Assembly (NCBI GenBank): GCA_016287765.1
Contig: JAEEWS010000019.1
Span: 1-44,468, forward strand
Reading direction: 5' to 3'
Length of the DNA: 44,468 bases
From: Lachnospiraceae bacterium
Lineage (GTDB): Bacteria > Bacillota_A > Clostridia > Lachnospirales > Lachnospiraceae
In this document: in pieces, positions 44,297-44,468 of the stretch
Numbering within the stretch: position 1 is the stretch's first letter
Layout: the number at the start of each line of letters is the position of its first letter
Position numbers and translations under genes: made by a program
The notes under the pieces: generated by a model
Told to the model about the DNA's origin: nothing
Database searches by the model: none
What the model saw: only the letters and a program-made list of their open reading frames with translations

Positions 44297-44468
44297 TGAG
44301 CCCCGGGGACGGGGTTATAGGTTCACTTTTTGAGCCTTTGGGGACGGGGTTAGGGGTTCACTTTATGGCCCTTTGGGGACGGGGTTATAGGCTCACTTTT
44401 TGACCCTTTGGGGACGGGGTTATGGGTTCATTTTTTTGGCGCTTTGCGCCGAAAAATGAACCCATAAC
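44297..44468. repeat. Palindromic array of G-rich repeat units, cut by the window end
   Basis: Four forward units (44297-44325, 44331-44360, 44366-44395, 44401-44430) with a 35-bp period. The same GGCGC-TTT-GCGCC centre follows (44438-44450), then the start of a reverse unit at 44457. The design matches the array at 37596-37819. Together they flank the ECF/half-transporter cassette. Confidence 0.93.

Noticed and set aside
44297..44468. Telomere-like or replication-terminus repeat
   Set aside because: GGGGTTAGGGG looks telomere-like, but the units are 30-bp, dispersed in both orientations, and lie between ordinary genes.
1..44468. tRNA or rRNA genes
   Set aside because: I looked for tRNA-like GGTTCRA arms and rRNA signatures. 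The only GGTTCA matches belong to the repeat family.

Overview
The window looks like chromosomal DNA from a plant-fibre-degrading clostridium, most likely a gut or rumen member of the Lachnospiraceae. The reasons are a cellobiose phosphorylase locus, a hemicellulose/galactan locus, class II xylose isomerase, ATP-type PEP carboxykinase, a class B sortase, two chemoreceptors, AGGAGG-type ribosome binding sites and many U-tailed terminators. There is no rRNA marker, so the taxon is an inference. Almost all genes lie on the minus strand.

Layout. (1) 1-7.0 kb: a minus-strand operon in the order sortase B, transglutaminase-like lipoprotein, adenylation enzyme, SGNH-like protein, carrier protein, MBOAT acyltransferase, then a truncated membrane protein. 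It resembles a dlt system but differs at key residues, and is probably a cell-surface acylation/attachment system. (2) 7.1-11.9 kb: two methyl-accepting chemotaxis proteins around a CDF metal exporter. (3) 12.0-15.5 kb: pckA behind a consensus-perfect promoter with a palindromic operator, and a divergent M18 aminopeptidase whose leader carries a perfect 24-bp hairpin made of two repeat units. (4) 15.5-22.4 kb: cellobiose/cellodextrin locus (LacI regulator, binding protein, two permeases, GH94 phosphorylase). (5) 22.7-25.0 kb: diguanylate cyclase, msrA and a small membrane protein. (6) 25.4-35.6 kb: polysaccharide locus with GH43_24-like galactanase, an LplABC-type ABC importer, an AraC regulator, and a GH43-GH88-GH31 operon. 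(7) 36.1-37.4 kb: xylA. (8) 37.8-44.1 kb: ECF-type S and T components, a three-NBD fusion (double ECF ATPase joined to an ABC half-exporter) and a second half-exporter.

The most striking feature is a dispersed repeat family based on a G-rich unit (GGGGACGGGGTTAGGGGTTC) with TGAACC/GGTTCA-like ends. It occurs singly, as inverted pairs, as arrays with an exact 35-bp period around a GGCGC-TTT-GCGCC palindrome, and within two mosaic elements of about 355 bp that share a second conserved core of about 190 bp. From 24.6 kb to the end of the window every transcription unit is bracketed by these elements. The two mosaic elements lie in direct orientation exactly around the 10-kb polysaccharide locus, and two arrays of the same design flank the ECF/exporter cassette. 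No transposase that could mobilise them is in the window.

Functionally the loci import and phosphorolyse or hydrolyse plant glycans (cellobiose, xylo- and galacto-oligosaccharides, unsaturated uronides), feed xylose into metabolism through XylA, and place chemotaxis and c-di-GMP genes beside them. The xylA and ECF promoters carry near-identical palindromic operators, which suggests a common regulator.
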